The notes: generated from the sequence alone by a model not told the origin. A DNA stretch of 40,393 nt from a virus (IMGVR_UViG_3300027985_000851:1-40393); one strand, 5' to 3'. Shown: positions 26,720 through 36,800, counted from the first letter of the stretch. Numbers and translations: made by a program.

Positions 26720-27097
26720 CTACTTTCTTCTGACTAATTCCGGAGGATTGAGACCCTCTCTTTCTTTGTCTGATAATCTCTCCCAAATCTTTTGCAATGC
26801 CCACTTATTTCCATTTTCTGACAAACCAAGATTCTTCCTACCGTGTCTGTCAAAATGGTCTTGATAGTGCTCCCTCGTGGTTAAAGTTCTTCCATTTGAT
26901 ATATCGTTATATTTAGGATTTTTTTTGTCATGGTTTATGTGTGCTGCTTCTAAATTTTCGGTCTCTCCGCTTACTACACTTCTTCCTCTGTCTCTTTCCA
27001 AAATTTTTCTTCTCCTGTCTGAAGTAAAAGCTGCGTTGGCAAAAAATGATGTTGCGATAAGTAGTCCTGTGCCGACGATAAATTCGGCTCTACTCAT
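26720..27097 (-). CDS. HNH-type nuclease with N-terminal hydrophobic segment
   Basis: The 125 residues contain R-R-K-I-L-E-R-D and then L-E-A-A-H-I-N-H-D, N-G-R-T-L-T-T-R-E-H-Y-Q-D-H-F-D, the spacing of a compact HNH domain without the usual cysteines. The first 25 residues (F-I-V-G-T-G-L-L-I-A-T-S-F-F-A) form a hydrophobic span or signal, unusual for a nuclease. It is the last gene of the late unit and overlaps the gene before it. HNH proteins near terminases can aid packaging, but this one is far away and perhaps membrane-attached. Confidence 0.7.
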   Translation of the reverse strand: MSRAEFIVGTGLLIATSFFANAAFTSDRRRKILERDRGRSVVSGETENLEAAHINHDKKNPKYNDISNGRTLTTREHYQDHFDRHGRKNLGLSENGNKWALQKIWERLSDKEREGLNPPELVRRK

Positions 27098-27342
27098 CCC
27101 CTCCTCCGTATTACGAGTTTCTTTTCGGGAAGTGGTTCGACGTCAAATAAGTATTGGTCTCCTGCGTTGGGGTCTAGCATTAAGACTCTTGAATTGTAGT
27201 CATCAACTAGCTGTCTTGTTTGCTGGGTATCGCTAATCTGCTGGTTAATTCTAGGGATGATGAACTTCCGTGCGTTTAAGGCTTTTCTGGCGAGTGTATT
27301 TGCCACAAAATCCTCCATTCGGTTTAGAAATTCGTCTGACAT
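27094..27342 (-). CDS. Hypothetical late protein (82 aa)
   Basis: The start at 27342 (MSDEFLNRMEDFVANT) is chosen because AAAAGGAG lies at good spacing. The body is helical (I-P-R-I-N-Q-Q-I-S-D-T-Q-Q-T-R-Q-L-V-D-D) and the end is basic (K-K-L-V-I-R-R-R-G). It lies between the holin-like and HNH genes, one base after the former and overlapping the latter (ATGA). It could be a minor virion or lysis-control protein. Confidence 0.6.
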   Translation of the reverse strand: MSDEFLNRMEDFVANTLARKALNARKFIIPRINQQISDTQQTRQLVDDYNSRVLMLDPNAGDQYLFDVEPLPEKKLVIRRRG

Positions 27343-27343
27343 G

Positions 27344-27538
27344 TTACTCCTTTTTAGTTCTTTGTTTGTTGATTTCTTTAATAGCAAAAAGAGCGAAGTT
27401 TAGAACTCCGTAATATGGCATTAGCTCTGGTACTTCCAATAAAGAAGAAATCAGGGCGGTAACACCAGCACTAAAACCAATCCACAAGCCGGTCTTTACC
27501 CAGTCTGGAGTTTGGTCGTACATTTCTTTAATATTCAT
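27344..27538 (-). CDS. Holin-like membrane protein (64 aa)
   Basis: This small protein has two hydrophobic segments (T-G-L-W-I-G-F-S-A-G-V-T-A-L-I-S-S-L-L at about 16-34 and Y-Y-G-V-L-N-F-A-L-F-A-I at about 42-53) and a basic tail (N-K-Q-R-T-K-K-E). Size, topology and location just after the endolysin gene fit a class II holin that releases the endolysin. An inverted repeat just upstream of its start may regulate it. Confidence 0.72.
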   Translation of the reverse strand: MNIKEMYDQTPDWVKTGLWIGFSAGVTALISSLLEVPELMPYYGVLNFALFAIKEINKQRTKKE

Positions 27539-27543
27539 ATTGG

Positions 27544-27570
27544 TTAGCAGTCTCGTTGTTTGTCTGCTAA
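27544..27570 (-). repeat. Inverted repeat before the holin-like gene
   Basis: TTAGCAG (27544-27550) and CTGCTAA (27564-27570) form a perfect 7-bp inverted repeat around a 13-base loop, ending six bases upstream of the holin-like ATG. It can fold in the endolysin-holin transcript and hinder or stabilise ribosome access. It is not followed by a T-tract on the reverse strand. Confidence 0.5.
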
Positions 27571-27595
27571 AAGTTTTCTAATTTATAACTTTGCC

Positions 27596-28135
27596 TTACT
27601 TCTGCCTGTAGATCCTGATGCCCAAGACCGCAGTTTCAGGTGTGCGCAATTTTAAATAAGGATATACTTTGCAAATTTCAATTTCAAGACCTGTCCACGG
27701 ATCGTTGGCAATTAGGTCTACAATTTTGTTGTTTTCTAAGACATAACCAGTAACCAAGACAAAGTGTCCCTCAATGTTTTTAGTGTTTGGGTTGAAGTCA
27801 ACTTTGGTAATGACAGGGTAGCCAGAATCAATCAATTCTTTGATTACGTTGATATTGGCTTTTGTCTTTTCCCAATCTTTTCTTTCAAATTTCCATTGTG
27901 GCCCTAAGATGTTTAATACACCATCGGGGACAATTAAATCTTTGGAGAAACCACCCATTTTTTTAAGTTTCTCATTTAACTCTGGGACGCCGTAGGCGAA
28001 TCCTTTGGCTTGCATGAACATTGCCAGAGAAGTCAAATAACATCCAAACCCTCCAATACTAGAGGATGAATTCCCCAGTCTTCTCCACGACCATCTCCAA
28101 TCTCTTTGTGATAACCTTTCTACTTTTATTTTCAT
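27596..28135 (-). CDS. Endolysin-like C39-family cysteine peptidase
   Basis: The 179 residues start at ATG 28135 (MKIKVERLSQRDWRWSW), preferred to a TTG six bases earlier. The Q-R-D-x-R-W phrase, I-G-G-F-G-C-Y-L-T-S with the catalytic Cys, G-H-F-V-L-V-T-G-Y with the catalytic His and A-N-D-P-W with the Asp are the marks of peptidase C39-like domains (PF13529 type). In phages such domains cut peptidoglycan cross-links. Next to a holin-like gene it is most simply the endolysin. There is no separate cell-wall-binding domain, and a virion-associated role cannot be excluded. Confidence 0.8.
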   Translation of the reverse strand: MKIKVERLSQRDWRWSWRRLGNSSSSIGGFGCYLTSLAMFMQAKGFAYGVPELNEKLKKMGGFSKDLIVPDGVLNILGPQWKFERKDWEKTKANINVIKELIDSGYPVITKVDFNPNTKNIEGHFVLVTGYVLENNKIVDLIANDPWTGLEIEICKVYPYLKLRTPETAVLGIRIYRQK

Positions 28136-28146
28136 ATACAATTAAA

Positions 28147-28314
28147 TTATAACTGTTCTTGTTTTAATGAATCCCCTATTTCAATAGACACAACAGTAGA
28201 CCAGCTACCATCGTCTCTTGGGACGTATTTGGGACTAATAATTAGCCTAACCTCCATTTCATCCATGAGGTCTTTTAATTTCTTTTCAAACTCGGCTTTC
28301 TTTTTTGGGTCCAT
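28147..28314 (-). CDS. Small charged late protein (55 aa)
   Basis: The frame starts MDPKKKAEFEKKLKDLMDEM and ends S-L-K-Q-E-Q-L. A helical start is followed by two strands (R-L-I-I-S-P-K-Y-V-P and W-S-T-V-V-S-I-E-I). It follows the preceding stop by two bases and fills the gap before the endolysin. It has no Shine-Dalgarno sequence, so coupling with the upstream gene is likely. Function unknown. Confidence 0.55.
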   Translation of the reverse strand: MDPKKKAEFEKKLKDLMDEMEVRLIISPKYVPRDDGSWSTVVSIEIGDSLKQEQL

Positions 28315-28316
28315 AG

Positions 28317-28652
28317 TTAAGCATCGACGGCGTCCGAGAAAAAGGCCAACGATTGATCTACCTCTTCTTTTTCTGCCTCAGCTAAGGCTCTGGTTTTTAG
28401 TGATGCGTATGCCTTAGAAATATTAATATTACGTACAGTATCGGTGCCACCTTGGGCGTTTAACAGTTCTCCATCAAGGTCAAACTGTACTGTCTCAAGT
28501 ATAGCATCGGGGTCTGCTTCTCTAGTAGCCTGATCTTTGTATAAACCAAAGACACAAACCGCATCATTGCGATTCATGTTGGTATGAATTTCTAAGAATC
28601 TCCAGTAATTAGCTTCAAAGCCTTTGATTGTTTTTGTTTTTTGTAGGGCCAT
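28317..28652 (-). CDS. Hypothetical protein after the large fibre gene (111 aa)
   Basis: It starts MALQKTKTIKGFEANYWRF and contains strand-rich sequence with V-C-V-F-G-L-Y-K-D-Q and T-V-Q-F-D-L-D-G. A helical end follows with an acidic patch. The AGGAGG before the ATG and the one-base gap after the fibre gene suggest stoichiometric expression with it. The Y-W-R-F-L-E-I-H pattern recalls small proteins that accompany tail fibres in environmental phages. A fibre chaperone or minor fibre component is plausible. Confidence 0.6.
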   Translation of the reverse strand: MALQKTKTIKGFEANYWRFLEIHTNMNRNDAVCVFGLYKDQATREADPDAILETVQFDLDGELLNAQGGTDTVRNINISKAYASLKTRALAEAEKEEVDQSLAFFSDAVDA

Positions 28653-28653
28653 T

Positions 28654-31600
28654 TTATCCTCCTATTTGTACTAATGTTAACATGGCAGCCGCTATCCCTA
28701 TGGTGTAGTTTACTGCCCCGCCATCCAATCTTTTAACCCACACCTCTACTGTATCTCCAGCCGTTAGGCTAATAATTCCTGTAGATGATGTGTTGCCGAT
28801 TGTGGTAGCCCCTCCCGAGTCTCTGTGGGCTGAAACGCATACAAAGTCTGTTGTTCCATTGTTTTTCTTAATATGAAAGTCATACTCAATGGCGACGGCG
28901 GTTGTTTGGTAAAAAGAAATGTTTATCGTTGCCAAGTACTTTCCTGTTCTGGCTACGGTAATATGATCGTTGGTGTGGTCCGGGGTCATGCCGTTGCTCT
29001 CACCGTTCGCAGAAAAAGCAGTGACTTGGTAGTAAGTGTCTTGAGCGGCCAAGTCCATTGTACTAGAGCCGTCCTCTTCGTAAATTTCGGCGAAGTCCAG
29101 TCCTCCCGACCCTTCCCAGTATGTATCTCCGTCTGATTCAATAACAAGCTGATTAGTACCATCTCCAAACCTGTGAGCGGTTGTGGCCCTGTAGTCCATG
29201 TAACCATCTGCGAGTGAGTCTATGTACTCGTTTCCGTCTGTTTGGGTGAAAATGACTTTATCAGAAAATAATGCTCCTCCCGTTGGTGTTATATTTGCCA
29301 ACACCGTTCCACTACTATTTTGCCATTCTGTCAAATTTGCAGTCTGTGTACTATTGCCTTGGACTACGAGTTGCTTTTCATCAGCATTACCATCAATTCC
29401 AAATTTAGCTAACTCCGTATTAGACCCTATCGTAACAGCGTCGTTACTGGCATCAACATGTAGAAGATAGGTATCATTATCTCCAGAAATAGTCGAGTCC
29501 GAGTCTTCCTTACCAACATTTGCAAATAGTCCCCCTCCTGGTCTGACATAAAATAGAGCTGAACCTGATTCGTTGTTAAATTGAATTGAATTTGATGTTT
29601 GAGAGGCAAATCTTGTTATGGCAAAAGCTGTTGTATTTCTTTTTGGGGCTAGGGACAGTGCAAAATAAGAAACCATAGTACCAGATACGTTTGTTCCAAC
29701 ATTTACATAATCAATATTTGCTGTCCAAGCTAAATCCCCCAAGAATCCGCCAGTTACACCAACCGTACAGTCCCTAATAGTTAGTAAATTACCAATATTT
29801 TGATAGTATAATTTTCCCAAACTATAAGCAAATGCCAGATTTTCAGTCACATTTCCGTCGTAGTCGTATCCACTAGCATAAAGTCCAGACAATCCATAAT
29901 TATTTGTTCTCGTTGCTGCCGTTGAGTAAGTGAATGTCTTTCTTCTGGTAATTTGACCACCATAAAAGAAAATCACATAAGACAAATCAGAGTTTGTCTT
30001 AAAGACACAATAATTAAATGTGGATACTCCTAACCCCTGGGAATTGAAAATATAATTAGACGAAGATGTTGGTGTCCCCTCAATTATTGATCTGTATATA
30101 GCCAAATTAGTTTGTAGTGCAAGGTTAACTACTGTAGCAGAAGACCCTACCACATGAACATCATAGAAAATAATTCCCTGCTGGTCAGCGATAGAAATCA
30201 CTGTAGCACCAGAGTTAGTAAGAATACTACTTGGTTCTGTAATCGCATAAGTATCAGATGCCCCAGGAGTAGCTCCAAAATATCCAACGATAGTAATCGT
30301 GTCCGCCGTATTTGATTGAATTGGAATATACAAACCAGCATTCGTACCCGTCACACATCTCAGGAATTTACCCTTATAAGCATCTACCGTCCACCCTGCT
30401 CCAGTTAGAGTTACAGTCCCATGATTTGTGCCAGTCCCCGTGGTACTACTGTCGGCAGTAAAGGTGCTTACTAATACGGTGTGGGTAGCACCAAAAATAT
30501 TAATTGCATAGTTTCCTAAAATAACCTTAGATCTCATGGCTACAGTCTCGGTATAAGTACCAGCAGCCAGATAAATGTTGACGCTACCAGTTACCGTCCC
30601 AGGTAGCTGATTAAAGGCATAATTTAATGTTTTATAAGCATTAGTTCCAGTCCCATAACCCTTGTCTTGAGAATCAGCCCCATTAACCGAATCAACATAA
30701 ATAGTAGTAGTCCCAAATGAAGTAATAGCTCTCCACACTCCAGAATAATATTGATATAGATAAGATCTACCTGTGGGAGTATGTAGAAACCATTGTCCAT
30801 TGACAGGACTTGTGGGAAGTGTTGTCCCATTGTCACAAGCCATAGCAATTGCTTTGTGTTTGTTAAAGTTTATGTCTCCAGTCAATGTCCCACCAGCTAA
30901 GGGCAGATAATCAGTGATGTTATAACTATTTCTCTCCCATACCCCTAGTGTTTGATTCCATGTAAGTAAATCTCCAGTAGCGTCTGGGTCTGAACCGTCG
31001 ACATCTTCAAGATCAGATAATCTTTGACTCAAGCTAGGTCTAACTACAATCTTTCCTGTTTGGCTAGTTCCTGTTTGTTCTTTAATTACAGCAGCAATCT
31101 CAATTCTTCGTTGTGGGGCAACTGGTTCTGTTTTAGTAAGTTGTCCTGTGGTATTTGAAAAATAAAGAATATCCCCTATTAACCAATCGGCGTCGTCTTG
31201 GTTGGCAGGTGTCTTTGTGTAGATGTTATTTACTTCTCCAAACCAAGTTACATATCCAAAAGACCCATTAGCAATATCCTGTGTAGCTATTCCTATGAAG
31301 AATGTAGGTTTAGCAATAATTTCAGAAGCTACAGCCTTCTTAATTAAAACGTGGTCTCCTTCAGCTCCGGCAAATTCTACGATGTCTCCATTTCCAATAG
31401 CCCCACTGGCTTTACCGTAGAAATAGAGCTCTTGCCCGTGGTCTAAGGTTGATCCATTTTTTAATACCGTTGAGATTGTTCCATTTACTTCATTCCAGTA
31501 AGTTCTTCCAACAGGTTCTGTACCAGATGGGGTATAGAGGTTGTTGAACTGAATACCATCAACTGACCTGACCCCTCCAACCACACCACCTTTTATATCT

Positions 31601-31662
31601 GCACCACCGTGATCATGATTTAATGTTTTATCGAGCAGTGCGTCATAGCTAAGGTTTGCCAT
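28654..31662 (-). CDS. Large tail fibre/spike with beta-helix and C1q-like tip
   Basis: The 1,002 residues begin with a short collagen-free attachment region (L-N-H-D-H-G-G-A-D-I-K-G-G-V). About residues 300-600 are beta-helix type (I-Y-V-D-S-V-N-G-A-D-S-Q-D-K-G, then S-V-N-I-Y-L-A-A-G-T-Y-T-E-T-V), as in pectate-lyase-like spikes. Repeated short beta segments then lead to a C-terminal C1q/TNF-like jelly roll (about 880-1002, with T-G-K-Y-L-A-T-I-N-I-S and G-D-T-V-E-V-W-V). It probably binds, and may degrade, a surface glycan. The gene overlaps the upstream membrane-protein gene by 14 bases. Confidence 0.85.
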   Translation of the reverse strand: MANLSYDALLDKTLNHDHGGADIKGGVVGGVRSVDGIQFNNLYTPSGTEPVGRTYWNEVNGTISTVLKNGSTLDHGQELYFYGKASGAIGNGDIVEFAGAEGDHVLIKKAVASEIIAKPTFFIGIATQDIANGSFGYVTWFGEVNNIYTKTPANQDDADWLIGDILYFSNTTGQLTKTEPVAPQRRIEIAAVIKEQTGTSQTGKIVVRPSLSQRLSDLEDVDGSDPDATGDLLTWNQTLGVWERNSYNITDYLPLAGGTLTGDINFNKHKAIAMACDNGTTLPTSPVNGQWFLHTPTGRSYLYQYYSGVWRAITSFGTTTIYVDSVNGADSQDKGYGTGTNAYKTLNYAFNQLPGTVTGSVNIYLAAGTYTETVAMRSKVILGNYAINIFGATHTVLVSTFTADSSTTGTGTNHGTVTLTGAGWTVDAYKGKFLRCVTGTNAGLYIPIQSNTADTITIVGYFGATPGASDTYAITEPSSILTNSGATVISIADQQGIIFYDVHVVGSSATVVNLALQTNLAIYRSIIEGTPTSSSNYIFNSQGLGVSTFNYCVFKTNSDLSYVIFFYGGQITRRKTFTYSTAATRTNNYGLSGLYASGYDYDGNVTENLAFAYSLGKLYYQNIGNLLTIRDCTVGVTGGFLGDLAWTANIDYVNVGTNVSGTMVSYFALSLAPKRNTTAFAITRFASQTSNSIQFNNESGSALFYVRPGGGLFANVGKEDSDSTISGDNDTYLLHVDASNDAVTIGSNTELAKFGIDGNADEKQLVVQGNSTQTANLTEWQNSSGTVLANITPTGGALFSDKVIFTQTDGNEYIDSLADGYMDYRATTAHRFGDGTNQLVIESDGDTYWEGSGGLDFAEIYEEDGSSTMDLAAQDTYYQVTAFSANGESNGMTPDHTNDHITVARTGKYLATINISFYQTTAVAIEYDFHIKKNNGTTDFVCVSAHRDSGGATTIGNTSSTGIISLTAGDTVEVWVKRLDGGAVNYTIGIAAAMLTLVQIGG

Positions 31663-31978
31663 CTATGTTGTCCCTATTGCTATAGTTGGGGATAAGCTTA
31701 ATGAGTAAGGTGTCGAGCTTGGAGTTGATGGTAACATCAGAGTTTTGAAGGTCCACAAGTGCCTCTTTAATGTCTCTGTCTCTGGATTCAATAGCCTCAA
31801 CTCGGCTAATGAGCGGTGCATTCTTAATAGAGATAACATAATTGACAGCACCAAAAAATACACTAACAATCGTTCCAGCGACCACAATGACCGCTCCGAT
31901 AATGATCTTGGCGTCGGAGATTGTTTCAGATATTGTGCGTAACCGTTGGGTAAATGTGTTGTTAGTTTTTTTTTCCAT
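31649..31978 (-). CDS. Membrane protein with coiled coil, possible lysis accessory
   Basis: The 109-residue protein has one hydrophobic span at about 23-48 (I-I-I-G-A-V-I-V-V-A-G-T-I-V-S-V-F-F). A helical, charged C-terminus follows (V-E-A-I-E-S-R-D-R-D-I-K-E-A-L). This resembles phage holin-like or membrane-attached accessory proteins (for example the Hol_X/haemolysin type), though one-span versions are less certain. It overlaps the start of the fibre gene. The ATG is preceded by AGAATGAATC without a clear ribosome-binding sequence. Confidence 0.55.
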   Translation of the reverse strand: MEKKTNNTFTQRLRTISETISDAKIIIGAVIVVAGTIVSVFFGAVNYVISIKNAPLISRVEAIESRDRDIKEALVDLQNSDVTINSKLDTLLIKLIPNYSNRDNIDGKP

Positions 31979-32011
31979 GATTCATTCTAAAAATAAACAT
32001 ATATTCATGGA

Positions 32012-33847
32012 TTAGAGATAGGCGCAGACAGCGCGGATGATGGTCGGCACACTAGTGTTAACTGTTACATCCAACGAGTTGGCACTAGCAGTACCAGTTT
32101 TTAAGTTTAGATAATATGTGGTTTTTGAGTTTAATACTAAGTTTTTAGATGGTGTTGCATTTACAATTGCCCTAGAATCTCCAGCATTGGTTTGTGTTTG
32201 TTCCCTATAAATAGTGAAATCTTTGTCGCTCTCTGAGTTGTTTGCATTTGATAATGTTGCAAAAACCTGTACCTCAGTAGCACTTGCTTTATATGCTCTC
32301 ATCCATCCTGTAGCACCGACATTCCATGACCCTATTGGAATAGATAGTTGATTTGATCCTACGTTGTACCAAACATTTTGTGTAGGATTCGCTTGTGATG
32401 CCCCAGTTAGAGAATTTGACTCTACCGACCATTTACTTGGGTCCTTGGGAAATCCTTGAGGAACGTTTTGGGTGGAGTAGAAAGGACTGGAAATCGTTGC
32501 GTTGGCCAAATCATAGTCTTGTCCGCCAAATATGGTTACTGTCGAATTAGGAGCTGAGTAAGTAGGGTCTTTTGAGATCATTCCGTGTTTAGTTAAGGTT
32601 AGCGGTGAAGTAACAGCGGTGTTAGCGTCATAGAGAGCTTTTATATTAGTTTCTCCTAGGGCGTAGCCGTTGATGAGGAACAGATCGGAGATTTGACCGT
32701 TATAGAAGGTAGTGTCTGATCCTGTATTATTCTGACAACCTACCCTTACATAATTTGTAGCTGCATACGCTGGCGCATTAGGCCAATACCCAGAACCATC
32801 AAGTTTTCCGTCTACATATAATTTAATAAACGATCCATTCCACGTGGCAACTACAAAATGCCAAGCATTATCTACTACAGCAGTATTTCCGACCACCTGT
32901 ATATAATCAGTACCTGCTGTTGTCCCTGTATTTTTAGCTGAAATTAAAGAAAATTTATTACCACTCGTCCATAAACCAAATCCAGCAGTGTTAGTATTTT
33001 GCGACCAAGATTGAAAGATACGATCTCCATTGGCAGCCGATTTCATCCAACAACCAACTGAGAAATTCCCCGTGGGTTTTAAATTAGCCGCATCTGTAAT
33101 GACTATCTTAGAAGTTGATCCATTGAAAGTAGCTGAATTACCACCTAACGCACCAGAAGTATAAGTAATATCTGTAGCCGTTCCATTATTTGATCCAACC
33201 GAGTCATTAACATCAGAAACCAAATTCCATTTAGAGGTGAGGGCTTGGGATTGAGTAAATCTAACCCTCATTCCTGCTGAGTATTTAGTCCTAACATCTG
33301 AAGCGACCGTAAAGGTATAAGTAGGGTCATCGGCTGCAGCATAAGTCCATGCCTCGCCTGCGGCTATCCAGCCAGTTTCCGGTCTTTCAGTAGAACTTAA
33401 TAAGTTTGAATCTGCAATAGCCTTAGGAGTGACAATCTTCCCGTCTTCAGTGCCTGTGTTTATTTCAGCACCGGAGGCTTTATTTAAATTCCCATCAGTG
33501 TCTACGACTAAAAGTAACCCGTCTATAATCGCCTGTTGCTGAGTAATATCACTTACAAATTCTACAACAGCTCCCACTGAATGGTCTTGATCTGTAGATC
33601 CGGCTAGTCCTCTTACCAAGGTAACAACAGTAGACCCAGAGGTTCCATCAAAACTAATATATTCTCTTTTATTTGGGGTCAAGTTGTTATTGCTATCAAT
33701 GCGATCAATAACCATTACTCCTTTTTTATTTTGTATACCTGTGGTATTGCTAAGAGTGGCCGAAGCCGTGACTCCTGTTAGAAGTTCTGCGTCAAGAACT
33801 TTCTGTAATCCATTTTGTGTTGGTGGGTAGTAGATTGGTGTTGCCAT
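32012..33847 (-). CDS. Tail fibre-associated protein with LamG/concanavalin-like domain
   Basis: The 611 residues have an N-terminal tail-attachment-like part (M-A-T-P-I-Y-Y-P-P-T). Near residues 210-385 is a LamG/concanavalin A-like jelly roll (F-N-G-S-T-S-K-I-V-I-T, F-S-V-G-C-W-M-K, W-H-F-V-V-A-T-W-N-G, K-L-Y-V-D-G-K-L-D-G). The rest is beta-rich and probably forms the distal part of a fibre. LamG domains bind carbohydrate, so an additional receptor-binding protein is likely. The neighbouring large fibre has a different tip, which suggests two separate adhesins. Confidence 0.85.
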   Translation of the reverse strand: MATPIYYPPTQNGLQKVLDAELLTGVTASATLSNTTGIQNKKGVMVIDRIDSNNNLTPNKREYISFDGTSGSTVVTLVRGLAGSTDQDHSVGAVVEFVSDITQQQAIIDGLLLVVDTDGNLNKASGAEINTGTEDGKIVTPKAIADSNLLSSTERPETGWIAAGEAWTYAAADDPTYTFTVASDVRTKYSAGMRVRFTQSQALTSKWNLVSDVNDSVGSNNGTATDITYTSGALGGNSATFNGSTSKIVITDAANLKPTGNFSVGCWMKSAANGDRIFQSWSQNTNTAGFGLWTSGNKFSLISAKNTGTTAGTDYIQVVGNTAVVDNAWHFVVATWNGSFIKLYVDGKLDGSGYWPNAPAYAATNYVRVGCQNNTGSDTTFYNGQISDLFLINGYALGETNIKALYDANTAVTSPLTLTKHGMISKDPTYSAPNSTVTIFGGQDYDLANATISSPFYSTQNVPQGFPKDPSKWSVESNSLTGASQANPTQNVWYNVGSNQLSIPIGSWNVGATGWMRAYKASATEVQVFATLSNANNSESDKDFTIYREQTQTNAGDSRAIVNATPSKNLVLNSKTTYYLNLKTGTASANSLDVTVNTSVPTIIRAVCAYL

Positions 33848-33870
33848 ATAAGATATTGTCTATTTATTGT

Positions 33871-36800
33871 TTAACGCTTAGCAAGCAAAGGCGTCTTCAG
33901 CTTTATGGGTTTCACCTTTTTGTAAGTAAGTTTTGGCTTGCTTATTTTTTTGACCTTTGAAGACGAAACTTTGGTTCTGGCCGAAACTTTTCTCAGCGTC
34001 ACGCTTATTTTTTTTGCCTTTTTAGCGGTCACGGTCTTTTTTAAAGAAACTAGAGCCCCATTCTCCATCTTGTATTTCTTTAATTCTGATGCTTGGGATT
34101 TAGTGATGACTCCTTCGTCAACCAGGTTATCCAATACTGCATTTGAGGCAATCATTTGATTGTTTACTTGGGTTCTTTGGTTGGCAAGTAATTGAATAAT
34201 GTCAGATAAGCCCCCCCCACTTGATTTGACCTTGTTCACAGCGTCCAGAACAAACATTGTCTTCTTATTGGTATCATCATTAGCAATTTGGTAATAGGAT
34301 GCTTTTTCGGGGTCCACACCGAGTCTGGATAAAGCTTCTTGTTGTTGTTCACGAGAAAGGTAGGAGTTGTCTAAAATATTGGCCGCCGCGGAATACTGTT
34401 TAGATTCTTTGATGGCAGTTTCGTATTTATTTGAAGAAGGTAAATTTGAAATATCGTCGTACTTACTTAGATTTATTTTTGCCTCGTTCCCATTTTCATT
34501 AGTATATAAGAGTTCTTCAGCCTTACCGTCTTCATTTTTTGCAGCCTTGGTTGGAAACAACCTACTCAACACCCCACCTTCAGCAGCATTCACTTGGTTA
34601 ATAACGGGGGCCTTTGTTGTTTCTTTTTTTGCCCCCGCAGATGTTGATGATGGATATGTATTTTGAATGAACCTTCTCAACACAGGGATTTTGTTTTGGT
34701 CAACATCTTTGTTCTCAGAAATATTTTTTAAGTCGTCAATGATATTGGCTGGTATTTTTGAGTATCCCGCCAGATAACCCTCCATTAAGTTTTGAACCTT
34801 AAGAGGTGAGACGTTGATAACCCGCCCGATGGCTTGGTACATGGCTGGAGTAAATTTGTAGGCTTGTTCTCCTGCTGGTTTATTTTGCAAATAATAAGGG
34901 ACAATTTCTTTTGATTGCTCCTTTTTAGTGTCGTATTTATAAAATGATTTGTTTAGTAAATTTTCAGTAATTGGTTTGATTGCCTGTGGTATATTCTGAC
35001 CGATTGTTTTTATCGCCACCTCTCCCGGGGTAGATCCTTCTCCTAAAAATGGCAATGTAGACGATAGTAGTTGAGTTGCCATCTCTCCAAAAGTAGTTTT
35101 ATCGTTACCTGCTAGATAACTAATAAAATGTTCGGTTGGATTGGTCATTAATCTTATTAGATTTCCTTTCGGGATAGTAATATATTTCACGGTTCCGTCT
35201 TCGTTTCTTCCGTCAACTAAGACGAAATTATCATCTTTTACATACTGAGGTATTTCTGCGTACTCTTCTGGGTGAAACGCTTGGTTATATATGGTTGTTA
35301 GTGCCGCAGGCGCTACTCCATAAATACCCATCTTTAAGGTGGTTTTCACTGGATCGTTTTTAAAATTACGAATCATTTTATCAAAACCCTGAACCTGAAC
35401 ATTCAAAAATGGAATGATTGAATTAGCTACTTTCATTTTTGCTCCCATCCTAGCAAAATCCATTGTGCCCTCGCGAGACTCGTAAGCAGCCTCTATCTGA
35501 GAGGCACCTTTCTTAAGAGCCCTACCATACAACCCAACACGAGTAGGTGTTTCCGAATACTTACCGGCAACATCCAAAGCAGACCCAAGCCAACTAAATA
35601 AATTTTTCTTGGCCTTTGTCTTGTCAAACATTTCAGATATTGATTTTCTTCCTGTTATTGAACTAAATGATTGGGCCCCTCCAGAATTCATCCAAGAATC
35701 AAAAACTTCATCTGCTCCAGTAATATCTTTTCTAGCAACATGGTAGAGGCCTCTTATATAATCCACAAATGGCACATATCCATATTTAGAATTTACGGCA
35801 GCATCTAACTGGTCTCTAATAATATTTGGCAACATGAATTCAGGGTTGCGTCCAGTAGCTCCCTGTCTTAATAAATTTGCTGGGGCGGTTAAAATTTTCA
35901 TAAACGAATTTGTCGTCTCTTCGTTCATTCCTTTCATGGCCCTGGCAATGTCAGCACCAACATCAATATATTGTTTTTTTCCGTTCTGCCACACCGTAAT
36001 GGTTGAGTCGCTGCTTTTTGATACGGTTTTAAAATTCAATCCTGGGATTAATTCTTGTAACCCTGCCACCGATTTAGCTACATTGTTCTTCTCAATGGCC
36101 GCTCTTTGACTAAATATGTTAGCAATGATTGATTCAACAGGAGACAGTATTTGTCTTTTTGACCCTTCTAATTTTTTAATTGGTTGAGTCCCTTGCATTG
36201 CCTTCTTCGTTGGCAAACCAAGATAATCATTTAACTCATCCATCACTCTTTGGAATGGAGCATAGTTAGGATTCTGCCCTCTCATCGCACTAGCGTCCTC
36301 AGGACTGATGAAACCAGCGCTGACCATTTCATCTAAGCCCTTATTCTGAAATTGATACAATTGGTCTGCTAGAGTGCTTATATCTTGTCCATATTTAGCT
36401 TCTAGGGCAGAAACTACCTTTTGAGACTGGACGGGGTCTGACCCCTTCACTTTTCTGCCTATTTCACCAAATCCAACGTTTCTCTTGCTTACTAAATAAG
36501 CGTCAAGATCACCCTTGTCTATTTTTAAATCGTCAATCTGTTTTAGTATGGGCCTCATCTCTGTATTAAATCGTTGCTCAGCAATAGACCCTGCTCCCAA
36601 AAATCTTCTGATAATGTATTTTGGATCTTTTGTGGGATCAATATTCTTTATTCCTTCGGTCAATTTTACTAATGGATGATACCTGTCTACCCAATTGGTA
36701 TATAGGTCATCAAACACTTGACCCAGACTTCTTTTTGTTTCAGTCGGTTTACCTATTTGACCCCTGGCTTGTTGTATAATTTGTTCAGATGCAGAATCTA

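Noticed and set aside
29427-31000. Several open frames in other frames of the fibre gene
   Set aside because: They lie entirely within the fibre gene, lack ribosome-binding sequences and have unlikely compositions, so they are chance frames.
28654-33847. Diversity-generating retroelement acting on fibre genes
   Set aside because: No reverse transcriptase gene and no template/variable repeat pair were noticed.
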